Below are positions 51,320 through 63,900 of a stretch of 64,000 nt of DNA, piece after piece. The notes beneath the pieces were generated by a model that worked only from the letters and a program-made list of their open reading frames with translations, was not told the origin of the DNA and ran no database searches. A program made the translations under genes and the position numbers. Each line of letters opens with the position of its first letter. Position 1 is the first letter of the stretch. This DNA comes from Piscicola geometra (taxonomy: Eukaryota > Annelida > Clitellata > Hirudinida > Piscicolidae), in NCBI GenBank assembly GCA_943735955.1, contig OX030968.1, positions 5,251,021 through 5,315,020 on the forward strand, in the 5' to 3' direction.

Positions 51320-51509
51320 TATTTTCATCATTGTTGTTGTTGTTGTGTTCATCAGGATAGTTGGGACGGTTGTTCTGGAAGAGGTAGTTGCTCTGGGAAT
51401 CATCATCATCGCCATCTTGCCTGAATGCTGGTTTGTAGCTTCTATGGGTGAGGAAGAGCAAGGTCAAGTAGGCAAGGACAAAAGCAAGCAGGACTTTGTG
51501 CTTTTTCAA
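51320..51509 (-). CDS. Possible first exon of a membrane-anchored or secreted protein
   Basis: The minus frame starts MKKHKVLLAFVLAYLTLLFL, a signal-anchor-like segment with a basic N-terminus. It continues HRSYKPAFRQDGDDDDSQSN then NRPNYPDEHNNNNNDENN before entering the TG microsatellite. The layout (short cytoplasmic tail, TM, acidic stem) fits a type II membrane protein, but no catalytic domain is seen. The donor is not resolved. Confidence 0.35.
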
Positions 51510-51532
51510 CTTTTATAAGGGGTGATGGTAGT

Positions 51533-51579
51533 AGTTGTAGTAGTAGTAGTAGTAGTAGTAGAAGTAGTAGAAGTAGTAT

Positions 51580-51613
<34 letters not shown>
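51533..51613. repeat. (TAG)n microsatellite
   Basis: About 26 TAG/TAGAAG trinucleotides. Confidence 0.95.
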
Positions 51614-51614
<1 letters not shown>

Positions 51615-52070
51615 ATATCAAAGCCTGGTCACATGTGGTGCATCTAAGAAATTATCCACATCTTTTTCGTCAGTTGGATAGCTACAAGAAGATGTAAGTG
51701 AAGCTGCAACCAAGTCCTTCAATCGACACTTGTGGTATTCAAATGAAATTCTGGTTGGCCTATAGTTTTTTGATGAAGTCAGCCATGGTCACAGCTCTTA
51801 GCAAAAGCACAGCAGAGCATCGTTATCGCATTGTCTTTCATCCTGCTTACTTCAAATATGGTTTTGTGACTGGGTCAAAAATCTTTTCACAGCATTAGAA
51901 GTACTTCAATGATTGCTTTAAGGGTCCTAACACATGGCTTAACTGTGAGATAAATTATATTGTTGGTCTGAGAAGGATTTACAGTTTGGAAGGAGTCAAC
52001 GGTGCAGTTGAGCGGGAAGTGGTTTTGAAAGCGGCCTTCAATGGTGTGTATTCTAACCAAGACCAATGAA
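51614..52070 (+). pseudogene. Degenerate transposon-type coding relic
   Basis: Broken plus frames read IKAWSHVVHLRNYPHLFRQL, then FNRHLWYSNEILVGL with FFDEV, and EGVNGAVEREVVLKAAFNG after stops and frameshifts. The NRHLWY..E..V.LAFFDE pattern is one I associate with a repeated invertebrate element protein. The identification is tentative. Confidence 0.35.
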
Positions 52071-52146
52071 AAGATAATGAAGAAATGAACATGAAAATTT
52101 TAAATGATGAAAAACGTTATATATATATATGTATGTATAGTCATAT

Positions 52147-55100
52147 CTATTTCATGAAGTCTTCGTCATCTTCATCACTTGACGGCTCAACAATACCATC
52201 ACCATCGTCATCATCATCGTCATCGTCATCATCTTGCTGGAAGGTGGTGTGATGCTTCCTCTTGTTGCTGAGACGTCTGCCGGTCTTACTACTCGCCTCG
52301 AAGTCGCTATGGTGATGGTGTGTGGCTGATGAAGAAGTCATATATGATAAATTGAATTAACAACAAAAAGATTAACACATCATTTTGTACAACATGATAA
52401 TGAACACTCACTCAATATCATTATCATCCTCATTATAATCATCATGGTGGCCTGCTGCCTTCGAAGCTCCTGAATTAATTGAAGGAACATAAAAATGTAT
52501 GTAGAATAAATGATTATTGCCGAATTGAAGAATTATGAAAATGAAAAAGTAGCTTGAATCTCCTCGAAGTGGCTCAACAGCAGTTGAATGCAGCCGCAAG
52601 AGAGTTGGTATTACAATGGTCATTGAAGCTTCCATAATGATTGTTGCATGCTTAATTGTGACCTGAAGCACTGCTGTGGCCTGCTTTCAAGGTGCAGTTG
52701 CCGACTCCATCCTCATCGTCATCAGCACCTCCGTTCTTATCATGATCATCATCAGCACCATCCTTGCTGATGATGTCATACGGCATGGGCAGGTCAGAGA
52801 CAGACTCAGAGGTCTGCGTGCCTGAAGTGGTGCCTGAAGATATCAACTGTGGTGGTGATGATGATGTTGGTGGTGGTGATGATGATGTTGGTGGTGATGA
52901 TGATGTTGGTGGTGATGATGTTGGTGGTGATGATGATGTTGGTGGTGGTGATGATGATGTTGGTGGTGGTGATGATGATGTTGGTGGTGGTGATGATGAT
53001 GTTGGTGGTGGTGATGATGATGTTGGTGGTGGTGATGATGGTGGTGATGATGATGTTGGTGGTGGTGATGATGATGTTGTTGGTAGTGATGATGATGTTG
53101 GTGGTGATGATGATGTTGGTGGTGGTGATGATGTTGGTGGTGATGATGATGATGGTGGTGTTAATGTTGAGGTGATGATTAACCCTTAAACACCAATCGA
53201 AAAAAGTAACGTTGGCGTCTGCATGGGTCGAATCACCCATCGCATATTTCAACGAGGTTTTCACTATAAAAAAATATAGTGATTTTTTATAACATTTTCA
53301 TGTATTTGTATAAATAATTATCGGTATTTACTTCTTTTTTAAAAAGATGTCACTATCCTAATAGGGGTTTATAATGGTAGAGGTGAACCATTACAGGCAT
53401 TGTGGTCAGAGACTGTTCACTGTATTAGCCAATTTATATCACGAAATATACGTGAGTTAATATCTAAGATTTGATTTAATTAATACCAGAAGTTTTGAAG
53501 CCAACAAACAAAGTTTGCTCCAATGGGCGCTGATCATGACATATGGCAATAAAAACTATCCAATTCCAGATGAGTATGTATAGGAAGATGACAATTTTGT
53601 ACCATTTTGAAATCGTTTTAGTTTAGAACAGTACATGCCATCTAAATCGGGAAAAAATGACCTTAAATTTGGTGTATTTGGGATGCCAAAACAGGGTATT
53701 GTTTGAAAATGAAGTCACTTTTTGGTAATGACCATGGAGGTGAGCCAATTCGAAAATGTGGGAATGGCTGCTGTAATGAACCTGATAGAGCATTTGGATG
53801 CTTGACTAACAATTGTTACGAATCATTTTTTACATTACTAGAATTGCTCCGTGAAATGCAAAATCGCTGTTTTGGATTAACAAGAACTGAATGGATAAAT
53901 CTTCGAGTATTACCCAAAGAAGTTAGCGAGAAAAAAATATAAATAGCTAGTGTTACTATCATAAAGATCACGTGAATGGCACACATTAGTAGAAAGCAAA
54001 CATTTCGTTAAGTAAATTTTTTTTCCAACAGATGATAGAAGCTTCATCATTCAATCTTTTCATCTTCTGGCGTGAATTTAAATGCACAAAAAGTGGGAAA
54101 AGCAGCTTTTTTAAAATTTTAAGAGCAGAGCTAAATGAAAAAATGTGATCATAAAGGCAATATAAAAAGTATTCTCAATCCCTCAGTACTTTCTTACTCA
54201 TCAGCAAAGACAGGTGGTCGATTGTTCTGCAAAAGATCCATTCAAAACAAAACTGTCTAACGTTGCCGAAATTGCCCATTAAGTGTTTATTTCGCTAACT
54301 AGGAATGAATAAACTATATTTGCTAATTTTGTGATTGTGAAACAATTTCCCCAAAATATTCAACTTAAGCTATTCAGTTCGTCTGATTCATTTCATGAGT
54401 CGTTTCGACCGCGAACGTTACTAAATTTGTTAGAATGCTGTAAAACCGAAACTATAGATGATATTTCACATCTGAAAAGTGTGTTAGAATGTCAATACAA
54501 AATAAGACAGTCATGAAATGACAACAAAATAACTTGACTATTAAAAACACAGCGAGCGATTGAATAATGGTATGGGTCGAATCGACGCGTGTTGGCGTTT
54601 AAGGCTTAAGTGCAAATAATAAAAGGCCACCAGCAATGAAGGCCAAACCCCATTGGAGACCACCCAACCCACCCACTCACAAAGTCATTGTTCTGGTCGA
54701 CTTCCAGCTGCGACAGATCTAGTCCAGGCTCGAGGAAGGCCTGCAACGCCGTCTTGATTTCCTTCGACATGGCACTCAGTCCCTTCAGGCATTGCCTGTC
54801 TGTCACCGTGCGTGCCTGCCGGTGGATGGGCGCCTTTGATTCTGGTGATTTTGGCGTTTGCGCCGTCGAGGTGAAGAAAACCGATGATGGTGACAAAGTG
54901 CTCTTCCGCCGCCACCATTACACCCACCATTAGACCCACCTTGAATATTTTCTTGATCAGGACCCTCAAACTTCTCAGCACATCCCTGTTTTCCATGCAA
55001 ATGTTCAGCATTGGCAGGGCCTTGCTGTAGAGTCGAATTTCTATAGCGTTGTTTTCCTGCTCCTCCAGCAGTTGGTTGCAAAGAAGGATGGCTAGGTCAT

Positions 55101-57873
55101 CATGTGGCCTAGTTCCCTGCATGCATGCATGGATGGATGAATGGATGGATGAATGGATGAATGAATGGATGGATGAATGGATGGATGGATGGATTAATGA
55201 ATAGATGGATGAATGGAAAGATTAATGAATGGATGATGGGTTAGGGTTAGATGGAGGATGATGAAGGCATGGGAGGTGAATGGATGGATGGATGAATGAA
55301 TGGATGGATGGATGAATGGATGGATGATGAAGGCATGGGAGGTGAATGGATGGGAGGGTATGTGGGTGGAAAGGTGGAGTCGAAGGATGGATGCAAAATT
55401 TACGTTTACAAAATATTCACAACACCGAAGACCCTTCAATCATTCAACTGCGGTGAATCACAATGTATAAGGCGCGCTAGAGTGTTCAGACTTAACATAT
55501 GAAAAAGACTATCTGATAAGTTCGTATAGTGTTACATTTTGAACCACTTAGTGTTGTGAACCGTTCAGTAAAATCTCTGGCCGCTCAAGACATGAAAAAA
55601 AAACATTTTTGACATGCAAATAAAAACTTGAAACCATTAATTTAAAAAATATTTTCAAATACGTTCTAAATACAAAAGAAACGTCCATAATCCGAAAGCT
55701 TTACTTTGTCTTCACGTAAATGTAAGACTTTTAATAATTAGATAATTATAAAAAAATCATTGAAAGTTAATTCAAATTGATTAGATTGATGATCATAATT
55801 TCGACTTTGTTGCACTTTTGGTTTCGAAATTCACTTTGAAGTTGTTTTTGTGTTATTTTGAGACTTAGATAAGAAAGCATTGGTTTTTCTTTTCTGTAAA
55901 ATCTTCTGTTTAAATTTGTTTCAGCAATCAAAGATGGGGTGCGTCTTATAAATGGGTACGTCTTAAACAGGGTATTTTACGGTATGTAACAATAACTTAT
56001 GCTTGGTGTTATCCTGCGACAATATTGTCGCAGGATAGCGTAGCCGCGCGGTTGGTGTTATCCTGCGTCCAGATTTTAGCGAGATACTTTTAACAATCTT
56101 TTTTTCTTATTTATTAATATTTAGTGAATTTTCGTAAAATAAAAAGAATAAATTAAGTATTTGTTAAATATTTTTTTATGAATCTTAATAATCATTGAAT
56201 TTTCGTAAACTAAACTTAACCTTAACCTAACACTAAATAAATAAAATATTTATAATAATTAAATTATCACAAATTACTCTAATAATTGAATTTATCTTTT
56301 ATTTATATTTTAATCATCTAATTTTTTGTTATTTTACTCATTATAAATATAATTAATAAATAAATAATTTAAAAAAACGAGTTACACTTTTTTTAAAACA
56401 TGAATTAAATCCTTTAAAACATGAATTAAATCCTTTTAAACATGAATTAAATCCTTTAAAACATGAATTAAATCCTTTAAAACATTAATTAAATACTTTA
56501 AAACATGAATTAAATCCTTTAAAAAATATTTGTTTGACAAAACATTTATACCGGGAATTGAAACCAGAGCGTAGCGATCCGTAGTCTAAGGTGCAAGCGC
56601 TAAGCAACAGAAGCTGTTGCAGATTTGCTCTTATAAAGATTGATAACCCTTACATTCACTGTACCTAATGAAAATCACGTAGAATTTAACGGTGAATCTA
56701 TTAAAGTTTTGAAAGAAATACATAAAAATATAATTATGAATTTATTCCCAATTAATTCATAACTTTAAATTACAAATTCACTATATTACTAGATTATAAA
56801 ATCTGGACGCAGGATAACACCAACCGCGCGGTTACGCTAATCTTCGATAACTTATGTTACATAGCAACATAAATAACAAACTATAAGATCTAAAATAAAT
56901 GTATTAGAAGTAGATTGATTTCAAGTTATCGTTTAGTTATAGTTTTACATTTCTTTCTTTCATTCTTTCATTAAAGTAGTTATTCATTAGAGATGCTTGA
57001 GTGCCTGGTAATGTGCCTTTGAGGTCTCCAACCTGCCTTCATCCCGTAAACTCCACGTATAATGCGCAGCCGCTTTGGAAAGTGTGCCTTGTGCAGTGCT
57101 TCATAGACCGCTCTCCCATTCCCACCTCACCCCATATCACTTCCAAAACAACCTCCACCCACCCACTAACCACACTGCCATACTCCCCCACCACCCACCT
57201 CTCTTCCACCACACACCCAACAACAAAATACCAACCACCCACCGACCACATTGCCACCCACCACCACCACTCACCCACCACCCACCACGTCACTAACCAC
57301 GTCACCCACCACGTCACCCACCACCCACCCACCACCAATCACCACGTTACCCACCCACCACCAACCACCCACCCACCCACCAACCACCCACCACGTCACC
57401 CACCACGTCACCCACCCACCAACCACCACGTCAACCACCCACCACGTCAACCACCCACCACCCACCACTCACCCACCACCCACCACGTCACCCACCCACT
57501 CACCCACCCACCACCAACCACGTCACCAACCACGTCACCCACCCACTCACCCACCCACCACTAACCACGTCACCAACCACGTCACCCACCCACTCACCCA
57601 CCCACCACCCACCACGTCAGCCTCCTTCTCTTGCGGCACAGACAGACCTGACGTCATGAAGCTCTCAAGCTTCTCCGAGTCTGATAAGTGGATCAGCAAC
57701 TCTGCCACGTTCTCTATCTGTGGAGGTGAACCACTATCATCCTCGTCCTCATCATCATCATAACCACCACTACCATCATCATCATAACCACCACCACCAC
57801 CACCACCACCACCATCATCATCATCATAACCACCACCACCATCATCATCATCATCACAACCACCACCACCACC

Positions 57874-57904
<31 letters not shown>

Positions 57905-57917
57905 CAACTACCACCAA

Positions 57918-57949
<32 letters not shown>

Positions 57950-60900
57950 TAACCACAATTACCATCATCATCATAGCCACCACCACCACCATCATCATCA
58001 TCATCACAACCACCACTAGCCCCACCACCACCACCACCACCATCATCATCATCAGGATCACCTACATCGATACGAGACAGGGGGGACGTCTTGGGCGCCT
58101 GCACCAGGAGCTTGATGGTGGGGACCAGGGTCTTGCTGACCACCTCCTGATTGCTCCTGTGAATGGATGGATGGATGGATGGAGGGATGGATGGATAGAT
58201 GGGTGGATGGATAGATGGGTGGATGGATAGATGGATGGATGAGGATATGAAATAGAAGGAATTGAGATAGTTACAAAAAATGAGAGAGAAGGGTTAAAAG
58301 GAGAAGGGATGATGGCACGGTGGGCGGAGGAATAGAAGGAAAGAATGACGCATTCTCCCCCCCCCCCCACACACAGAGCCAACCATGCCTCCACCACACC
58401 CACCCAAGAACCCATCCACCTTCTCATCCACCCACCTCACCTACCCATCCATCAAACACACCCACCCACCCATCAACCTCACCCACCCAACCATCAACCA
58501 CATCCACCCACCCATCAACCACTCACCCAACCATCCAACCACCATCCACCAACCACACCCACCCACCTACCCACCCAACCACCCACCCAACCACCAACCC
58601 ACCCATCCAACCACCCACCCATCAACCCCACCCATCCAACCAACCCACCCATCCAACCACCCACCCATCAACCCCACCCATCCAACCACCCACCCATTCA
58701 CCCACCCACCCATCAACCCCACCCATCCAACCACCCACCCACCAACCCCACCCATTCACCCACCCACCTGCTCTTTTGCGAGTAGGCGATGAAGAAGTGC
58801 GAGAGGTACTGCCTCAACTTGCAGTCCTCCTCGGTGAGTGGGTTGTACCAGAGGATGAAGAGGCGGGAAAGGAGGCCTGGTCGAGGTGGTTGGTGATGGA
58901 GGGATGGAGGGAGGGTGGATGAGGGGTGATGGAGGGATAGAGGGTAGGTGGATGAGGGGTGATGGAGGGATGGAGGGTAGGTGGATGAGGGGTGATGGAG
59001 GGTAGGTGGATGAGGGGTGATGGAGGGATGGAGGGTAGGTGGATGAGGGGCGATGGAGGGATGGAGGGAGGGTGATGAGGGGCGATGGAGGGATGGAGGG
59101 AGGGTGATGAGAATATATAGATGGGTGATGGAGGGTGGAGAGGTGATGGAGGGATGAATGTGAGAATGATGGATGGATGGGTGATAGATAAATGAATGTT
59201 GGAGGAATTAGTGGCTGATAGAGGGATGGATGGGTGATGGAGAGATGAATGGATGATGGAGGGATGAATGGATGATGAAGGGATGGAGGTATGAATGGAT
59301 GATGGAGGGATGAATGGAGGGATGAATGGAGGAATGAATGGATGATGGAGAGATGAACCTGGAGAATCGATTCGGTTGAAAATGAGAAGCTTGCACAAGC
59401 CCTCACAACTCACTGTTCTTATGAGGGATTGCTGTGCGGGTGGATTGGATGGATGGATGGATGGATGGACGGATGAGGATTGATGTATTAGGATGGATGG
59501 ATGAGAAGGTATGAACAGATGGGTGGATGGATGTATGTATGTATGAGGATGGATGCATGAACAGATGGATGGATGGATGAAAGAACAGATGGATGGATGA
59601 ATATTAAAACTCACATCATAGTCTAGAAACTCAGTTATAGTGTTGAGAACTTTCATCCATCCATCCTCATCTTCATCATCTGAAGAGGTCCTTGCTGGTG
59701 ATGATGATGACGATGGTAATGATGACGATGGTAACGATGATGATGATGATGGTAATGATGACGATGACAATGATGCCGATGATGATAAAGACTAAACCCT
59801 TCTAACAAAAACAAAGAGCTCACAAGTAGCATCATCGGCAACAGTTGCGGCATCCAACTCACTCCTCGTCTGCCACACAGGCACGCCGAAGATGAGGAAG
59901 AGGTTAAAGATGGCCTTGAGTGCTGAGACCTTCACCTCCTCCACGTCCAACATCATGCCCTGTCGTGCATGGTGCATGGTTGGAGGGGTGGTGGATGGAT
60001 GGTTTCCTCACCTGGATGACCACCCTCACCTGGATGACCACCCCTCACCTGGATGACCACCCCTTCACCTGGATGACCACCCCTCACCTGGATGACCACC
60101 CTCACCTGGATGACCACCTCTCACCTGGATGAGCACCCTCACCTGGATGAGCACCCCTCACCTGGATGACCACCCCTCACCTGGATGACCACCCCTCACC
60201 TGGATGACCACCCCTCACCGGGATGACCACCCCTCACCTGGATGACCACCCTCACCTGGATGACCACCCCTCACCTGGATGACCACCCCTCACCTGGATG
60301 ACCACCCCTCACCTGGATGACCACCCTCACCTGGATGACCACCCCTCACCTGGATGACCATCCCTCACCTGGATGACCACCCCTCACCTGGATGAAGACT
60401 GGCATGTACTGACGGCCCTTGTCGATGTTGCGCACACAACAGAGGCCTGTGCACTCGATCGCCACCTCCCTCACTCCTGCGTCCTTGCTCGTGATGCCTG
60501 GCAGGATCTGGGGGGAGGGGGGGAAGGTATTGGAGGGGGTGGAATGGGGGAAGGGGGGAGGGGGGTATTGGAGGAGGGGAAGAAGGAGAGAGGGGTATTG
60601 GAGGGAGAAGGTGGGGAGGGGGGTATTGGAGGGAGAAGGTGGGGAGGGGGGAGGGTATTGGAGAAGAAAAGTTAAAGAGAGAGGGGTTTTAGAGGCAAGG
60701 GTGTTTGGAAGACGCGGTTAAGAGGAGGAGGTAGTGTGGTATTGGAGGTAGGAGGTAGAAAAGGAGGTAGTGTGGTATTGGAGGTAGGGGGTGAGGCGGA
60801 GGTAGTGTGGTGTTATGGAGAGAGATTGTGTGGTAGTGCTGATAAATTAGTTTGAATGTATTTTGGGAGAAGTGGAAAGAGAAGGCGATGAGAAGGAAGT

Positions 60901-63900
60901 GGTTTGGTGGTTGAAGGGGATGAACATATATCACCACTAGCCATCATTCATCCTCATCCACCTACTCACTCAACCACCACCCACCACCACCTACTCACAA
61001 TCACCACCACCCACCCACTATACTCACTAACCCCCCAATCCACCAACCAACTCCCTCATTTACCTCCTACTACCTCCATCCACCACCCACCCACCTGCTC
61101 ACCCACCATCCACCATCCATTCACCCCCACCTACCCACCTGCTCACCCACCATCCACCATCCATTCACTCCCACCCTCTCACCTACACAATCCACTCACC
61201 CCCCTACCACACCAACCACCCTCATCCACCCACCTACTCACTTATCTACCACCATCCACACACGTAATAGGGGTACCTGTGGGACTCCCGCGGGAACGGG
61301 AAAAGTCGGGAACCGGGAACAGGTTTTCGAGACGGGAATGGGAACGGGAATCATTATTCAAATCGGGAACGGGAAAAAACGGGAACGGGAGTCAACTTTT
61401 AAATCGGGAACGGGAAAAACGGGAATACACTTTTTTGGGATTGGATTCATTAATAATTATACTTCAGCAAAGTATGGAAATCTCTATTTCATCGATACTC
61501 CGTAATTAAAATAAGTATTAAATGCATTAGAAATGTATAACGAAGCCACCATTGCGTTATCAATGTAAAAATCTCCAACATTACATTTGAAGTTGTTATG
61601 GCAGGTCCAAAGATTAGAGAGATTAGAACAAATTGGTGATGATGAAAACTTGTCAGATGAAATCAAACTGGTCAGTTATATTATTATTATTTTTATAAAT
61701 TCATACTTTGAATTTGAATTATTAATTTCTAGTTGATTGCTCAGTTGATCATTTCGACAAAAGAAAAGATGCCCATTGATCTTATTCATATGACAGCATG
61801 TCTGTTGCATCCCCCAGTTTAAAAGAATAATTTAAGAGTTTGGGATAGAAAAGAAATAAATACAAAGACTTTCATTAGAGAAAATTTAATTCCGTTTTGT
61901 ACAGCCAGATCAAGCTGCAGTACCGTTGAGAAAAAAAACAAATGATGGTTGTTTAGACCTATTATCTTAGTTTTTATAATTTAAAAATTATAATACAATT
62001 TTTATACTATCAAATTTTACGAATGATTTTATTTGTGAAGTTGTGTAGAATAAGAATGTTGTCAAAAAACATATTTATAACATTATTGTAGAATTAATAA
62101 TAATGAACGAAGGAATAAATTCAGAAGAGGATGAATTGTACAAATATTCACAATTACGTCCCACCAAAATTGAAGATTCTAAAGATCTTTAATTTATTGG
62201 AGTAAAATGAACTTTTTTCCAATACTACTAGAAGAAGCCAAAATTTTTTTAGTATACCTGCAATTTCTATTCCATGTGAACGGAATTTTTAAACATGTTG
62301 AAATTTCAGACCCAAGATCACCTAATTTGAAAGCTAAAACTTTTGACCGTTTAACCCGTGTGAAAAGCAATAAAGACTTGATTGAATGACTTAAAAACAA
62401 TGACTAACCTCAATACTTGCATTTCAATATATATTTGAAATTTAAATCGTGTTTTTTTATTTTTTTAAAAGAAATATTCTCTGACTTTCAAATAATAAAT
62501 GCTAATAAATGTTAGGACTAGCAAGTTTGGGACCTGTGAAAACAGCAGCAAAAATAAATAAATAAACAAATTTTTCGGGAAAGGGTCGGGACCGGGAATC
62601 GAGTTGCGGGAACGGGACGGGACGGGAATCAAAACTCTGATGGCCCATCGGGAACGGGACGGGACGGGAAAAACAATTTCGGGAACGGGACGGGACGGGA
62701 AAAACAATTTCGGGAACGGGACGGGACGGGAAAAACAATTTCGGGAACGGGACGGGACGGAAAAAACAATTTCGGGAACGGGACGGGACCTGGAATGAAA
62801 AATCGTCCATGTCCGACCTCTAACACGTAACCACCCATCCACTTATCTCTCACCTATCCCAATCACCACCCCACCCATCCACCTACTCACCCACCATCCA
62901 CCACCCATCTTCCATCACCCCACTTTCTCACCCACCCAACCTGCCTACCAACCACCCACTCACCACCCACCCACTCACCTCCCACCCACCCACCTCACCA
63001 CCCACCCACCTCACCACCACCCATGCACCCACCAACCATCCACCACTATCCACCCACCACCCATGCACCAACCAACCACCCACCAACCACCCATCCAACC
63101 ACCCACCCATGCACCATATTATCGAGCAGATCCAAGATGGAGGGGGTCACCTTGTCGAACCTCTTGTACGACAACATCTCACTCACGATCCTCAGGCACC
63201 TCGTCTGCGCCCCTGGTTCGCACTGCACGTGGTGGGTGGGGTGGGTGGGTGGGTGGGTGGGTGGTGAGGTGGGTGGGTGGTGAGTGGGTGGGTGAGGTGG
63301 GTGGATGGTGGGTGGGTGGGTGGTGAGGTGGGTGGGTGGTGAGGTGGGTGAGGTGAGTGGGGTGGTGAGGTGAGTGGGGTGGTGAGGTGGGTGGGGTGGT
63401 GAGGTGGGTGGGGTGGTGAAGTGGGTGGGTGGGTGGGTGGGTGGTAAGGTGGGTGGTAAGGTGGGTGGGTGGGTGGTTGGTGAGTGGGTGGTGAGGTGGG
63501 TGGTGAGGTGGGTGGGGTGGTGAGATGGGTGGATGGTGAGGTGGGTGGGTGGGAGGGTGGAGGGGTGGTGAGTGGGTGGATGGTGAGGTGGGTGGATGGT
63601 GATGTGGGTGGTGAGGTGGGTGGGTGGATGGGTGGTGAGGTGGGAGGTGAGATGGGTGGGTGGTGAGGTGGGAGGTGAGATGGGTGGAGGGTGGGAAGGA
63701 ATGAAAGAGGGAGGAATGAGAACTTTGATTGGAAGTTTCATCACCTCTCCCATCATAATCGTCATCACAACCCCTTTGCCATTTCAACATGATTACCATC
63801 ATCATCATCACTATCATCACCACCATCATCATCATCACCTTGGCTTGGGAGTTGAGAGGATAATCATCATCATCATCATCCACCCGGCCAGCATGGTTCT

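Noticed and set aside
55235..55252. Telomere-like gggttagggttag
   Set aside because: Only two units inside a ggatga array; no telomeric tract.
57030..57110. Extra CAP-G exon ([18 protein letters not shown])
   Set aside because: No convincing donor and acceptor, and neighbouring exons already join in phase 0 without it.
57547..58143. Poly-Asp/Gly extension of CAP-G as one 198-residue exon
   Set aside because: GAT|GTAGGT donor at 58,066 and CCACAG acceptor at 57,717 join SRID to IENVAELL in phase and match the conserved CAP-G sequence; the Asp/Gly part is intron.
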